NCBI GenBank assembly: GCA_025454275.1
Contig: JALOOS010000186.1
Span: forward strand, 1-5,656
From: Desulfobacterales bacterium
GTDB lineage: Bacteria; Desulfobacterota; Desulfobacteria; Desulfobacterales; SpSt-501
Direction of reading: 5' to 3'
DNA: 5,656 nucleotides
Shown here: positions 1-5,656 of the stretch, piece after piece
Position numbering within the stretch: position 1 is the first letter of the stretch
How the letters are laid out: the number at the start of each line of letters is the position of its first letter
The notes under the pieces: model-generated
What the model was told of the DNA's origin: nothing
The model's database searches: none
The model's input: only the letters and a program-made list of their open reading frames with translations
Position numbers and translations under genes: made by a program

Positions 1-48
1 TGACTCTTAATCATTAGGTTACTGGTTCGATTCCAGTGCAGCCCACCA
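1..48 (+). tRNA. tRNA-Lys (anticodon CTT), 3' part only
   Basis: The gene is cut by the window edge; what remains starts in the anticodon stem. The seven-base anticodon loop is 4-10 (CTCTTAA), giving anticodon CTT at 6-8, which reads the lysine codon AAG. The T arm is perfect: a 5-bp stem (21-25 with 33-37) around the loop TTCGATT at 26-32. The 3' acceptor strand is 38-44 (GCAGCCC), the discriminator base is A45, and CCA is encoded at 46-48. The 5' half, including the D arm, lies outside the window, so the acceptor pairing cannot be checked. A terminator follows directly, so this is the last gene of its transcript. Confidence 0.93.
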
Positions 49-54
49 CCTCTT

Positions 55-85
55 GAGGTTAGCGCGCTAACCTCTTCTTTTTTTT
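55..85 (+). terminator. Intrinsic terminator of the tRNA-Lys transcript
   Basis: A perfect 20-nt palindrome at 55-74 folds as an 8-bp stem (GAGGTTAG with CTAACCTC) closed by the tetraloop CGCG. It is followed by TTC and eight T residues (75-85). It starts only 6 nt after the tRNA CCA end and separates the tRNA from the rpsF operon. Confidence 0.93.
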
Positions 86-110
86 GGGGCCCGGTCCAAT
101 TCATTCGATA

Positions 111-139
111 TTGACCCGGATGCCGGAAATTGTTATTAA
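111..139 (+). promoter_or_regulatory. Probable sigma-70 promoter of the rpsF operon
   Basis: A -35 box TTGACC (111-116) is separated by 17 nt from TATTAA (134-139). The -10 is preceded by TG at 131-132, an extended -10 arrangement. The site lies in an A+T-rich island (about 100-165) that contrasts with the G+C-rich window, between the tRNA terminator and the first gene of the operon. Transcription would start near 146, leaving a leader of about 88 nt. The -10 matches consensus at only four of six positions, but spacing and placement are good. Confidence 0.6.
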
Positions 140-145
140 AAAAAT

Positions 146-233
146 TTGATTTTCACTGCTGAATAGACTGCGTCGGTCCATCCTTGCTCCGGAGCATCGC
201 GCATCCGGGGCTTCATACCCGAGAGGAGGAGCT
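146..233 (+). promoter_or_regulatory. rpsF mRNA leader, possible autoregulatory region
   Basis: This is the inferred 5' untranslated region. It ends in a strong Shine-Dalgarno sequence, AGGAGG at 224-229, 4 nt before the rpsF ATG. Visible structure includes a 12-nt palindrome TGCTCCGGAGCA (185-196) and a short hairpin CGGG/CCCG (206-209 with 218-221). GCTCC at 186-190 can also pair with GGAGC at 228-232, which would hide the Shine-Dalgarno region. rpsF leaders in many bacteria carry a CCG-containing motif bound by the S6:S18 complex. CCG occurs here at 189-191 and 205-207, but I cannot fit that motif with certainty. Confidence 0.35.
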
Positions 234-692
234 ATGCGACGGTTCGACACGTTCATCATCATCGACCCGGATCAACCCGAAGAGCAGCGCCAGCTGATAC
301 TCGACAGGGTGCAGGAGATCATGGGTCAACTCAACGGATTTCTCATCCGCATCGATCCCTGGGGGCCCCGCAAACTGGCCTACCCCATCCGCAAGAAGGA
401 GCGCGGGTTCTACGTGCGCTTCGACTTCTGCGGCACGGGCGCGCTCGTCAACGAGATGGAGCGCTTCTTCCGGATCGACGAGCGCGTGCTCAAGTACATG
501 TCGGTGCTGATCGACGCGCATCCGGACCTGGAGAAGATCCGGGAAGAGATGGCCAAGGCCGCGGAGGAGGCCAATAAGCCCGCCGAGCCCGCGGCACCGG
601 CCGTCATCGCACCCGCAGCGGCGGCTGAGGCTCCGCCCGCCGCCGAAGCGGTCCCGCCGACCCCACCCGAGCAACCCGCGCAGGAGGCCTAA
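234..692 (+). CDS. rpsF: 30S ribosomal protein S6
   Basis: S6 sits on the platform of the 30S subunit as a heterodimer with S18. The 152-residue product begins MRRFDTFIIIDP, the usual first beta strand of S6. It contains the family core WGPRKLAYPI (43-52) followed by the strand RGFYVRFDF (58-66) and the helix-strand segment ending VLKYMSVLID (85-94). The S6 fold is complete by about residue 100. Residues 101-152 form a charged then Ala/Pro/Glu-rich tail, making this protein longer than compact S6 proteins of about 95-135 residues; such tails are disordered and vary between species. The ATG at 234 is supported by AGGAGG at 224-229. It is the first gene of the operon, and its stop is 3 nt from rpsR. 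No base-use anomaly was noticed. Confidence 0.97.
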   Translation: MRRFDTFIIIDPDQPEEQRQLILDRVQEIMGQLNGFLIRIDPWGPRKLAYPIRKKERGFYVRFDFCGTGALVNEMERFFRIDERVLKYMSVLIDAHPDLEKIREEMAKAAEEANKPAEPAAPAVIAPAAAAEAPPAAEAVPPTPPEQPAQEA

Positions 693-695
693 ACC

Positions 696-995
696 ATGCC
701 CGCACCCGCACCCCGAGACAGAGACTCCCGTGATGCCCGGCCTGCCGGAGGCCCGAAACGCAAACGACGGGTCTTCCACCGCCGCAAGGTCTGCCGTTTC
801 TGCGCCGACAGCAGCCTGGCCATCGATTACAAGGACCCGAAGATGCTGCGCTACTTCATCACCGAGCGCGGGAAGATCATTCCCAAGCGCATCTCCGGCT
901 GCTGCGCCAAACACCAGCGTGCGCTCACGCATGCCATCAAGCGGGCCCGGACGATCGCCTTTCTGCCCTTTGTCGGCTCGATCGACAGCTATTGA
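696..995 (+). CDS. rpsR: 30S ribosomal protein S18, zinc-binding (C+) form
   Basis: S18 is the partner of S6 in the 30S platform. The product is 99 residues. Residues 1-25 are a basic, Pro/Arg-rich flexible tail. The S18 core runs from FHRRKVCRFC (27-36) through DYKDPKMLRYF (44-54) and GKIIPKRISG (59-68) to the basic helix AKHQRALTHAIKRAR. Cys33, Cys36, Cys70 and His73 give a CxxC...CxxH pattern, as in the metal-binding version of S18; many bacteria have lost these residues. An additional Cys69 lies next to Cys70. The start is set by AGGAGG at 682-687, inside the last codons of rpsF and 8 nt before ATG, so translation is probably coupled to rpsF. Confidence 0.97.
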   Translation: MPAPAPRDRDSRDARPAGGPKRKRRVFHRRKVCRFCADSSLAIDYKDPKMLRYFITERGKIIPKRISGCCAKHQRALTHAIKRARTIAFLPFVGSIDSY

Positions 996-1004
996 TCGTC
1001 CTTG

Positions 1005-1031
1005 GGCTGCGCGGGCCGGCCGCCTGCAGCC
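1005..1031 (+). repeat. G+C-rich hairpin between rpsR and the DUF2232 gene
   Basis: GGCTGC (1005-1010) pairs with GCAGCC (1026-1031), and inside it GCGG (1011-1014) pairs with CCGC (1020-1023). This leaves a 5-nt loop and a 2-nt bulge (1024-1025). No T run follows, so it is not a classical terminator. It may affect mRNA processing or readthrough, or be a chance product of high G+C content. Confidence 0.4.
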
Positions 1032-1045
1032 GACTCTACGCGACC

Positions 1046-1913
1046 ATGCGAACGGAACTCATTACCGGCATTCTGGTCACGTGCGCGCTGATCGCCGCCT
1101 GCGCCTTCGTCCCGCGGTTCCGATCATGGTCTACCGCACCCGGCTCGGGCGGCAGCCGGCCCTCATCATCGCCGCGGCGGGCCTTGCCTTCACGGGCTTT
1201 TTCGGCGGCGGCCTGGAGCTCCTCTTTTTCGGGCTCTTCCTGCTCGTGGGCCTGGTGCTGGGGGAGTTGCTGCCGACCGGGCTGTCGATTGAAAAGACGG
1301 CGGCGGCGTGGCCGGCCTCCTGATTTATGGGATCCTGACCGGCACGGGTCCGACCGAGGTGATCGCGGAGGGGGCCCGGCACAACCTGGAGCTCACGGCG
1401 GCGCTCTACCGTGAAATGGGGGTCTCCGAGGAGCAGATCCGTTTCCTCGAGGATGCCATGCCGGTGATCCAGACCGTGCTGGTCGGCATGATGCCGGCTC
1501 TCGTGGCCGCCTCCACCCTGGTGGTGGTCTGGGTCAGCCTGATCAGTGCCCGGCCGGTGTTCCGGCGCCTGGGGCTCGCCTTCCCGGACTACGGGCCGCT
1601 CGACCACTGGAAGGCGCCCGAGCCCCTGGTGTGGGCGGCGGTCGGCTCCGGGGTGCTCCTGCTCCTGCCCGGGTTCGCGCTCAAGATGCTCGGCCTGAAC
1701 GGGGTGATCGTGCTCATGGTGGTCTACTTCTTTCAGGGCATCGCCGTGGTTGCGTTTTATCTGCACAAGAAGCAGGTGCCGCGCCTGGCGCGGATCATGG
1801 TCTATTTCATCATCGCCGTTCAGCAGCTGGTGATGCTGATCGTGGTCGCCGCCGGATTTTTCGACACCTGGTTCAATTTCAGAAAAATCGAAAAGCCGCC
1901 CACCCCGGCCTGA
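1046..1913 (+). pseudogene. DUF2232/YybS-like membrane protein, frame broken twice
   Basis: A multi-pass membrane protein of unknown function fits the slot between rpsR and rplI that a DUF2232 gene occupies in many deltaproteobacteria. The product is spread over three frames. The start MRTELITGILVTCALIAACA is read from ATG 1046 to about 1111. The middle part, AVPIMVYRTRLGRQPALII and its following hydrophobic stretch to LSIEKTAAA, is read from about 1114 to 1308. The C-terminal part, VAGLLIYGILTG onward, is read from 1308 to the TGA at 1911-1913. The last part has about four hydrophobic segments and ends GFFDTWFNFRK, a DUF2232-like finish. Both breaks fall inside what should be membrane helices, which look too short, suggesting small deletions of 3n+1 bases rather than only point indels. 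No Shine-Dalgarno is evident before 1046. It may be a true pseudogene, an assembly artefact, or two separately translated pieces (the second from GTG 1308, 201 residues). Confidence 0.7.
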
Positions 1914-1937
1914 GCCGCTTCACTGCGGATCCGGCCG

Positions 1938-1951
1938 GCCGCGCGCGCGGC
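1938..1951 (+). repeat. Alternating C/G palindrome upstream of rplI
   Basis: GCCGCGCGCGCGGC is a perfect 14-nt palindrome that can form a 5-bp stem with a GCGC loop. It lies 9 nt before the rplI Shine-Dalgarno, in the 57-nt gap after the DUF2232 stop. No T run follows. Its function is unknown, and it may simply reflect base composition. Confidence 0.35.
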
Positions 1952-1970
1952 ACATAATGAAGGGGGATTC

Positions 1971-2417
1971 ATGAGGGTCATACTCACGCAAACGATCGAG
2001 TCGTTGGGCATCATCGGCAGCGAGGTCGAGGTCAAGCCGGGTTATGCCCGCAACTACCTGCTGCCCCAGAAGAAGGCCGTTACCGCGACACCGGAGAACC
2101 GCCACCGCCTGGAGCAGGAGAAGGCCAAGTTCGAGCTGCAGATCGCCAAGGAGCGCCAGATGGCGGAGGAGATGGCGCGGCGGCTGGCGGGCGTCTCCTG
2201 TAAGATCGCCGCCAAGGTCGCCGAGGAGAACCGCCTCTACGGCTCGGTCGGGGTGCGCGAGATCATCGACGCGCTGGCCGCCCAAAACATCGGCGTCGAA
2301 AAGCGGATGGTGCTCCTGACCGAACCCATCAAAGAGCTCGGCTCCTTCCAGGTCCCCATCCGGGTCTACAAAGGGATCGAGCCCGAGATCACGGTGGAGG
2401 TCGTCGCCGAGGGCTGA
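1971..2417 (+). CDS. rplI: 50S ribosomal protein L9
   Basis: L9 binds 23S rRNA near the base of the L1 stalk and reaches away from the 50S surface; it helps maintain reading-frame fidelity. The 148 residues match the full family length. The N-terminal RNA-binding domain starts MRVILTQTIESLG and holds the signature VEVKPGYARNYLLP (19-32), including Gly24, Asn28 and Leu30. A long charged connecting helix spans about 41-75, and the C-terminal domain (about 78-148) contains RLYGSV and the final strand EITVEVV. The usual glycine after LLP is replaced by lysine (QKKAVTAT), a mild variation. The start is supported by AGGGGG at 1961-1966, 4 nt before ATG. Confidence 0.97.
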   Translation: MRVILTQTIESLGIIGSEVEVKPGYARNYLLPQKKAVTATPENRHRLEQEKAKFELQIAKERQMAEEMARRLAGVSCKIAAKVAEENRLYGSVGVREIIDALAAQNIGVEKRMVLLTEPIKELGSFQVPIRVYKGIEPEITVEVVAEG

Positions 2418-2434
2418 TCCTCGCCGCATCGACC

Positions 2435-2471
2435 CCACCCGCCGGGCAGGCACCCGGGTGCGCGGCGGTGG
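2435..2471 (+). repeat. Stacked hairpin in the rplI-dnaB gap
   Basis: CCACCCGCC (2435-2443) pairs with GGCGGTGG (2464-2471) with one bulged C, and encloses the perfect 12-nt palindrome GCACCCGGGTGC (2450-2461). Together they form a stable two-part structure in the 111-nt gap between rplI and dnaB. No T run follows, so full intrinsic termination is unlikely. It could mark an RNA processing point or partial attenuation between a highly expressed ribosomal protein gene and a weakly expressed helicase gene; this is inference. Confidence 0.45.
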
Positions 2472-2516
2472 CCGATACGCCGCTGCGCATCCGCAACACC
2501 CCCTGCCCCCTCACCC

Positions 2517-2524
2517 AGGATGAG
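2517..2524 (+). promoter_or_regulatory. Ribosome binding site deciding the dnaB start
   Basis: AGGA (2517-2520, within AGGATGAG) lies 8 nt before the ATG at 2529. The ATG at 2520 overlaps this sequence and has no properly spaced Shine-Dalgarno of its own. I therefore place the start at 2529, giving MADPTPAG rather than MSPMADPTPAG. Confidence 0.55.
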
Positions 2525-2528
2525 CCCG

Positions 2529-3899
2529 ATGGCCGACCCCACCCCTGCCGGCGCCAGGCAAGCGGACCCGCTCAGCGTACCGCCCCAGAACATCGAGGCC
2601 GAGGAGTCCCTTCTCAGCTCCATCCTGGTCGACAACGCCGCGCTCCTCGAGGTGGTCGACATCCTCGCCCCCCTCGATTTCTACCGCACGGCCCACCAGC
2701 GGGTCTTTGCGGCCATGATCGAGCTGTTCAACCGCAGCGAGCCGGTCGACCTGGTGACCCTCGCGAACCACCTCAAGGAGCGGGGCCAGATCGAACAGGT
2801 CGGCGGGGCCGCCGCCCTGGCGCGGCTGCTCGACGCGCCCCCTTCCGTCACCCCCTCGCACCACGCCCGGATCGTCCACGACAAGGCGGTGCTGCGGCGG
2901 CTGATCGAGAAGTCCAACGCCATCGCCAAGCGCTGCTTCCTGGAGCAGGGCAGCGCCGACGACATCACCGATTTCGCCGAAAGCGCCATCTTCGAGGTCA
3001 CCGACAAGAAGACCCGCCAGGCCTTCTACCCTCTGAGCAGGCTCATCGACGCCAGCATCGACTTTCTCGAGGAGAAGCAGAAGAACAAGAGCCTCGTCAC
3101 CGGGGTGCCGACCGGTTTCACCCTGCTCGACAACCTCACCTCCGGCCTCCAGAACTCGGACTTGATCATCCTGGCGGCGCGGCCGAGCATGGGCAAGACC
3201 GCCCTGGCCCTCAACATCGCCCGCAACGCAGCGGTCGACGCCGGGGTGCCGGTGGCGGTCTTCTCGCTCGAGATGTCCAAGGAGCAGCTCTCCCTGCGGA
3301 TGCTCTGCGCCGAGGCGAGCATCGACTCGGCCAGGCTGCGGTCCGGGTTCTTCAGCATGGAGGACTGGGAGCGCGTGACCGACGCGGCCGGGGTGCTCTC
3401 GGCCGCCCCCATCTTCATCGACGACTCGCCCAGCCTCTCGGCCATGGAGGTCCGCGCCAAGGCGCGGCGCCTCAAGATGGACAAGAACATCGGCCTGATC
3501 GTGATCGACTACCTGCAGCTCATGCAGGGGCGGGCCGATGCCGAGCGGCGCGACCTCGAGATATCGGAGATCTCGCGCGGGCTGAAGGCCCTCGCCAAGG
3601 AGATCAACATCCCGGTCATCGCGCTCTCGCAGCTGAACCGCATGCTCGAGCAGCGAAACGACAAGCGCCCGCGCCTGTCGGACCTGCGCGAGTCCGGCGC
3701 CCTTGAGCAGGATGCGGACGTCGTGGCCTTCATCTACCGTGACGAGGTCTACAACAAAGAGGAGACCAACCCCCGCAAGGGCACGGCCGAGATCATCCTC
3801 GCCAAGCAGCGCAACGGCCCCACGGGGGATGTGCTGATGGCCTTCCTCTCCGCCTACACCCGCTTCGAGAACCTCGCCCCCGAGGCCCTGCGCGGATGA
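2529..3899 (+). CDS. dnaB: Replicative DNA helicase DnaB
   Basis: DnaB is the hexameric ATP-driven helicase that unwinds DNA ahead of the replisome and recruits primase. The product is 456 residues (459 if started at 2520; numbers below use 2520). The N-terminal domain begins PPQNIEAEESLLSSIL, the usual family opening. The RecA-like motor domain has Walker A ARPSMGKT (220-227, Lys226), the catalytic glutamate in FSLEM (Glu251), Walker B IVIDYLQLM with Asp330, then SQLNRMLEQR, the DLRESGALEQDAD motif, and KQRNGPTG with Lys429 and Arg431 as the arginine-finger element. No intein or internal break is visible. It lies downstream of rplI, a widespread order, and its TGA overlaps the hflX ATG. All key residues are present, so it is expected to be functional. 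Confidence 0.97.
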   Translation: MADPTPAGARQADPLSVPPQNIEAEESLLSSILVDNAALLEVVDILAPLDFYRTAHQRVFAAMIELFNRSEPVDLVTLANHLKERGQIEQVGGAAALARLLDAPPSVTPSHHARIVHDKAVLRRLIEKSNAIAKRCFLEQGSADDITDFAESAIFEVTDKKTRQAFYPLSRLIDASIDFLEEKQKNKSLVTGVPTGFTLLDNLTSGLQNSDLIILAARPSMGKTALALNIARNAAVDAGVPVAVFSLEMSKEQLSLRMLCAEASIDSARLRSGFFSMEDWERVTDAAGVLSAAPIFIDDSPSLSAMEVRAKARRLKMDKNIGLIVIDYLQLMQGRADAERRDLEISEISRGLKALAKEINIPVIALSQLNRMLEQRNDKRPRLSDLRESGALEQDADVVAFIYRDEVYNKEETNPRKGTAEIILAKQRNGPTGDVLMAFLSAYTRFENLAPEALRG

Positions 3900-5629
3900 A
3901 GAGAGTCTACGGCAACACCGCCGGCCTCAAGCCCGGCCAGCTCCGCCGCCTGGAAAATCTCTACCGCCGCCGCGTGCCGCCCGAGCAGATCGTCACCCCG
4001 GAGCTGGCGCGCGACGTGAGCCTGCTCGCGCACGAGATCCGCCGCCAGATCGGCCTTTTGATCAACCGCCAGGGGCGGCTCGCCTTCGTCGTCGTCGGCG
4101 ACACCCGCAAGATCCTGCTCCCCTTGACCGATGAATACCGCGCGGCCCCCGGGCGGCTGAGCGGCCTGCGCTGCGTCCACACCCACCTGAAAAACGAACC
4201 CCTCACCCAGGACGACCTGACCGACCTCGCCCTGCTGCGCCTGGACCTCATGGCGGCGATCGGCCAGGAGGGCGACGGCCTCCCCCAAGCCGTCCATGTC
4301 GCCCACGTGCTGCCCGGGCCCGCCGAGCGCCTGCCCTACCGCGTGCTGCCGCCCCAGCCGCCCTGGGCCCTCGACATCGACTGCCTGGACCTGATCCAGG
4401 CCCTCGAGGAGGAGCTGGAGCGCCTGGTGAGCGGGCGCCGGGCCGCTCCCGGCCGCGAGCGGGCGCTGCTCGTCAGCGTCTCGACCGCCTCCCGCCGCCG
4501 CACGGCCGAGTCCATGGCCGAGTTGAAGGAACTCGCCCGCTCGGCCGGGATCGAGACCGCGGGCAGCGTCGTCCAGCACCGCGACAAGGTCGACCCGCGC
4601 TTTCTGATCGGCACCGGAAAGCTCCAGGAGCTCGCCATCCAGGCCCTCCAGGAGGGGGCGCAGCTGATCGTCTTCGACCAGGAGCTCAACCCCTCGCAGA
4701 TCCGCTCCCTCACCGACCAGGTGGAGCTCAAGATCATCGACCGCACCCAGCTCATTTTGGACATTTTCGCCCAGCGGGCGCAGTCCCGGGAGGGGAAGCT
4801 CCAGGTGGAGCTCGCCCAGCTGCGCTACATGCTGCCGCGGCTGGTCGGGCGCAACACGGCCCTCTCGCGGCTCGCCGGGGGGATCGGCGGCCGCGGACCC
4901 GGGGAGACCAAGCTTGAAATCGACCGGAGGCGGGTGCGCGAGCGGATCACCCGGCTGGAGGAGGCCCTCGAGGAGGTGCGCCGCCACCGCCGCCAGCGGC
5001 GGGCCCTGCGGGGCCGGAAAACCCTGCCGGTCATCTCCATCATCGGCTACACGAACGCGGGCAAGAGCACCCTCCTGAACACCCTGACCCGCAGCCGGAT
5101 GCTGGCCGAGAGCCGGCTCTTCGCCACCCTGGACCCGGCCAGCCGCAGGCTCCGGTTCCCGCGCGACATCGAGGTGATCGTGACCGACACGGTCGGTTTC
5201 ATCCGCGACCTGCCGCGCGAGCTGATGGTGGCCTTCCGGGCCACATTGGAGGAGTTGGAGGATGCCGACCTCCTTTTGCATGTCGTCGACATCGCCAACC
5301 CGCGCTACGAAGATCAGATCCGTGCGGTGGAGGCCATCGTCGCCGATCTGGGCCTCTCCCAGAAACCCTGCCTCAAGGTGTTCAACAAGCGCGATCTCCT
5401 CGACCCGGACACCGTCGAACACCTCTGCCGCCGCCACGATGCCCTGGCGATTTCGGCCCTCTCCACCGCCGACTTGAAGCCTCTGATCAGCCGCCTGCAG
5501 GCGATCATCGCAGCGCTTCACGAATCGGGCCCCGATCCGGATGCGGGCGGCCCGCCCGCCGAAACCGCCGTCGATGCCGGCGCCGGGGATGCGGCCGCCG
5601 GCACCGCAACCACAACCGATTGTGGTTGA
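3896..5629 (+). CDS. hflX: GTPase HflX, long form with N-terminal extension
   Basis: HflX binds the 50S subunit and can split stalled ribosomes, notably after heat stress. This 577-residue protein has three parts. Residues 1-185 are an extension absent from short HflX proteins such as that of E. coli, starting MKRVYGNTAGLKPGQ and containing HTH at 95-97. Residues about 189-375 are the HflX N-terminal and linker region, with DPRFLIGTGKLQEL (233-246), GGRGPGETKLEIDRRR (331-346) and a helical pair. The G domain follows: G1 GYTNAGKST (384-392), G2 Thr411 in ATLDP, G3 DTVGF (431-435), G4 NKRD (497-500), G5 SALS (520-523). Residues 541-577 are an Ala/Gly/Pro-rich tail. The ATG overlaps the dnaB stop (ATGA), with only GAGG at 3882-3885 upstream, so translation is likely coupled to dnaB. 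All G motifs are intact. Confidence 0.95.
   Translation: MKRVYGNTAGLKPGQLRRLENLYRRRVPPEQIVTPELARDVSLLAHEIRRQIGLLINRQGRLAFVVVGDTRKILLPLTDEYRAAPGRLSGLRCVHTHLKNEPLTQDDLTDLALLRLDLMAAIGQEGDGLPQAVHVAHVLPGPAERLPYRVLPPQPPWALDIDCLDLIQALEEELERLVSGRRAAPGRERALLVSVSTASRRRTAESMAELKELARSAGIETAGSVVQHRDKVDPRFLIGTGKLQELAIQALQEGAQLIVFDQELNPSQIRSLTDQVELKIIDRTQLILDIFAQRAQSREGKLQVELAQLRYMLPRLVGRNTALSRLAGGIGGRGPGETKLEIDRRRVRERITRLEEALEEVRRHRRQRRALRGRKTLPVISIIGYTNAGKSTLLNTLTRSRMLAESRLFATLDPASRRLRFPRDIEVIVTDTVGFIRDLPRELMVAFRATLEELEDADLLLHVVDIANPRYEDQIRAVEAIVADLGLSQKPCLKVFNKRDLLDPDTVEHLCRRHDALAISALSTADLKPLISRLQAIIAALHESGPDPDAGGPPAETAVDAGAGDAAAGTATTTDCG
5607..5628. repeat. Perfect inverted repeat at the hflX 3' end
   Basis: CAACCACAA (5607-5615) and TTGTGGTTG (5620-5628) are perfect inverted repeats of 9 nt around CCGA. 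They span the last hflX codons and two bases of its stop. No T run follows on either strand, so it is a poor intrinsic terminator. Its right arm overlaps the -35 box of the next promoter, a natural operator position. It could act as an RNA hairpin ending the operon transcript or as a protein-binding site; the sequence alone does not decide. Confidence 0.6.
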
Positions 5630-5653
5630 CATGGTCCGCCGGTGGGATATAGT
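5626..5653 (+). promoter_or_regulatory. Strong sigma-70 promoter for a gene beyond the window
   Basis: TTGACA (5626-5631, a perfect -35) is followed after 16 nt by TATAGT (5648-5653, five of six matches). The -35 box overlaps the hflX stop codon. Transcription would start just past the window end, so the controlled gene is not visible. This is the best promoter match in the window, stronger than the one proposed for rpsF. Confidence 0.7.
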
Positions 5654-5656
5654 CGG

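Noticed and set aside
213..932. 239-residue minus-strand frame opposite rpsF and rpsR
   Set aside because: It lies antisense to two clear ribosomal protein genes; the Gly/Arg/Leu-rich stretches are the reverse of the Ala/Pro-rich S6 tail.
1290..1310. Programmed -1 frameshift in the DUF2232 gene
   Set aside because: There is no X XXY YYZ heptamer or clear downstream pseudoknot, and the gene has a second unrelated break near 1115, so a programmed event is unlikely.
1131..1766. 211-residue minus-strand frame opposite the DUF2232 gene
   Set aside because: It is His/Asp/Gln/Arg-rich and lacks motifs; the opposite strand encodes recognisable membrane segments.
2468..3706. 412-residue + strand frame overlapping dnaB
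   Set aside because: Its translation is Arg/Pro/Gly/His-rich and featureless, and it overlaps the intact dnaB frame, so it is a shadow.
5607..5628. Intrinsic terminator for the operon
   Set aside because: The hairpin is perfect but is followed by ACATGG on the + strand and by G+C-rich sequence on the minus strand, with no T run. It is kept only as an inverted repeat.
3854..5632. 592-residue open frame on the minus strand opposite hflX
   Set aside because: It is the antisense shadow of a G+C-rich gene. Its translation is rich in Gly, Ala, Asp and His with no recognisable motif, while the + strand carries complete HflX motifs.

Overview
The window is about two-thirds G+C and bacterial. It reads as a conserved housekeeping segment on the + strand. 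The gene order rpsF, rpsR, a DUF2232-type membrane protein, rplI, dnaB, followed by a long-form hflX, together with the sequence character of S18 and of the HflX N-terminal extension, points to the former Deltaproteobacteria (Desulfobacterota and relatives). This assignment rests on gene order and remembered family features, not on a database search. No mobile element, CRISPR array or phage gene was seen.

Layout. Positions 1-48 are the 3' half of a tRNA-Lys (anticodon CTT), followed at once by a textbook intrinsic terminator (55-85). An unusually A+T-rich stretch (about 100-165) holds a good sigma-70 promoter, and an ~88-nt leader precedes rpsF (234-692). rpsR follows after 3 nt (696-995). 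A membrane protein of the DUF2232/YybS type lies at 1046-1913, but its reading frame is broken twice. Then come rplI (1971-2417), dnaB (2529-3899) and hflX (3896-5629), the last two overlapping in an ATGA junction. After hflX, at the very edge of the window, a perfect 9-bp inverted repeat abuts a strong promoter (TTGACA, 16 nt, TATAGT) that must drive a gene outside the window.

The genes form a translation/replication operon. S6 and S18 bind next to each other on the 30S platform, L9 is a 50S protein, DnaB is the replicative helicase and HflX is a ribosome-binding GTPase. All three gaps inside the operon (996-1045, 1914-1970, 2418-2528) contain G+C-rich hairpins that might set relative expression or mRNA ends.

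The window is mostly ordinary core genome. The points worth a second look are the doubly frameshifted DUF2232 gene, the JAMM-like HxH motif in the N-terminal extension of HflX, the inverted repeat on the terminal promoter, and the rpsF leader. I do not see convincing evidence of a wholly new system.
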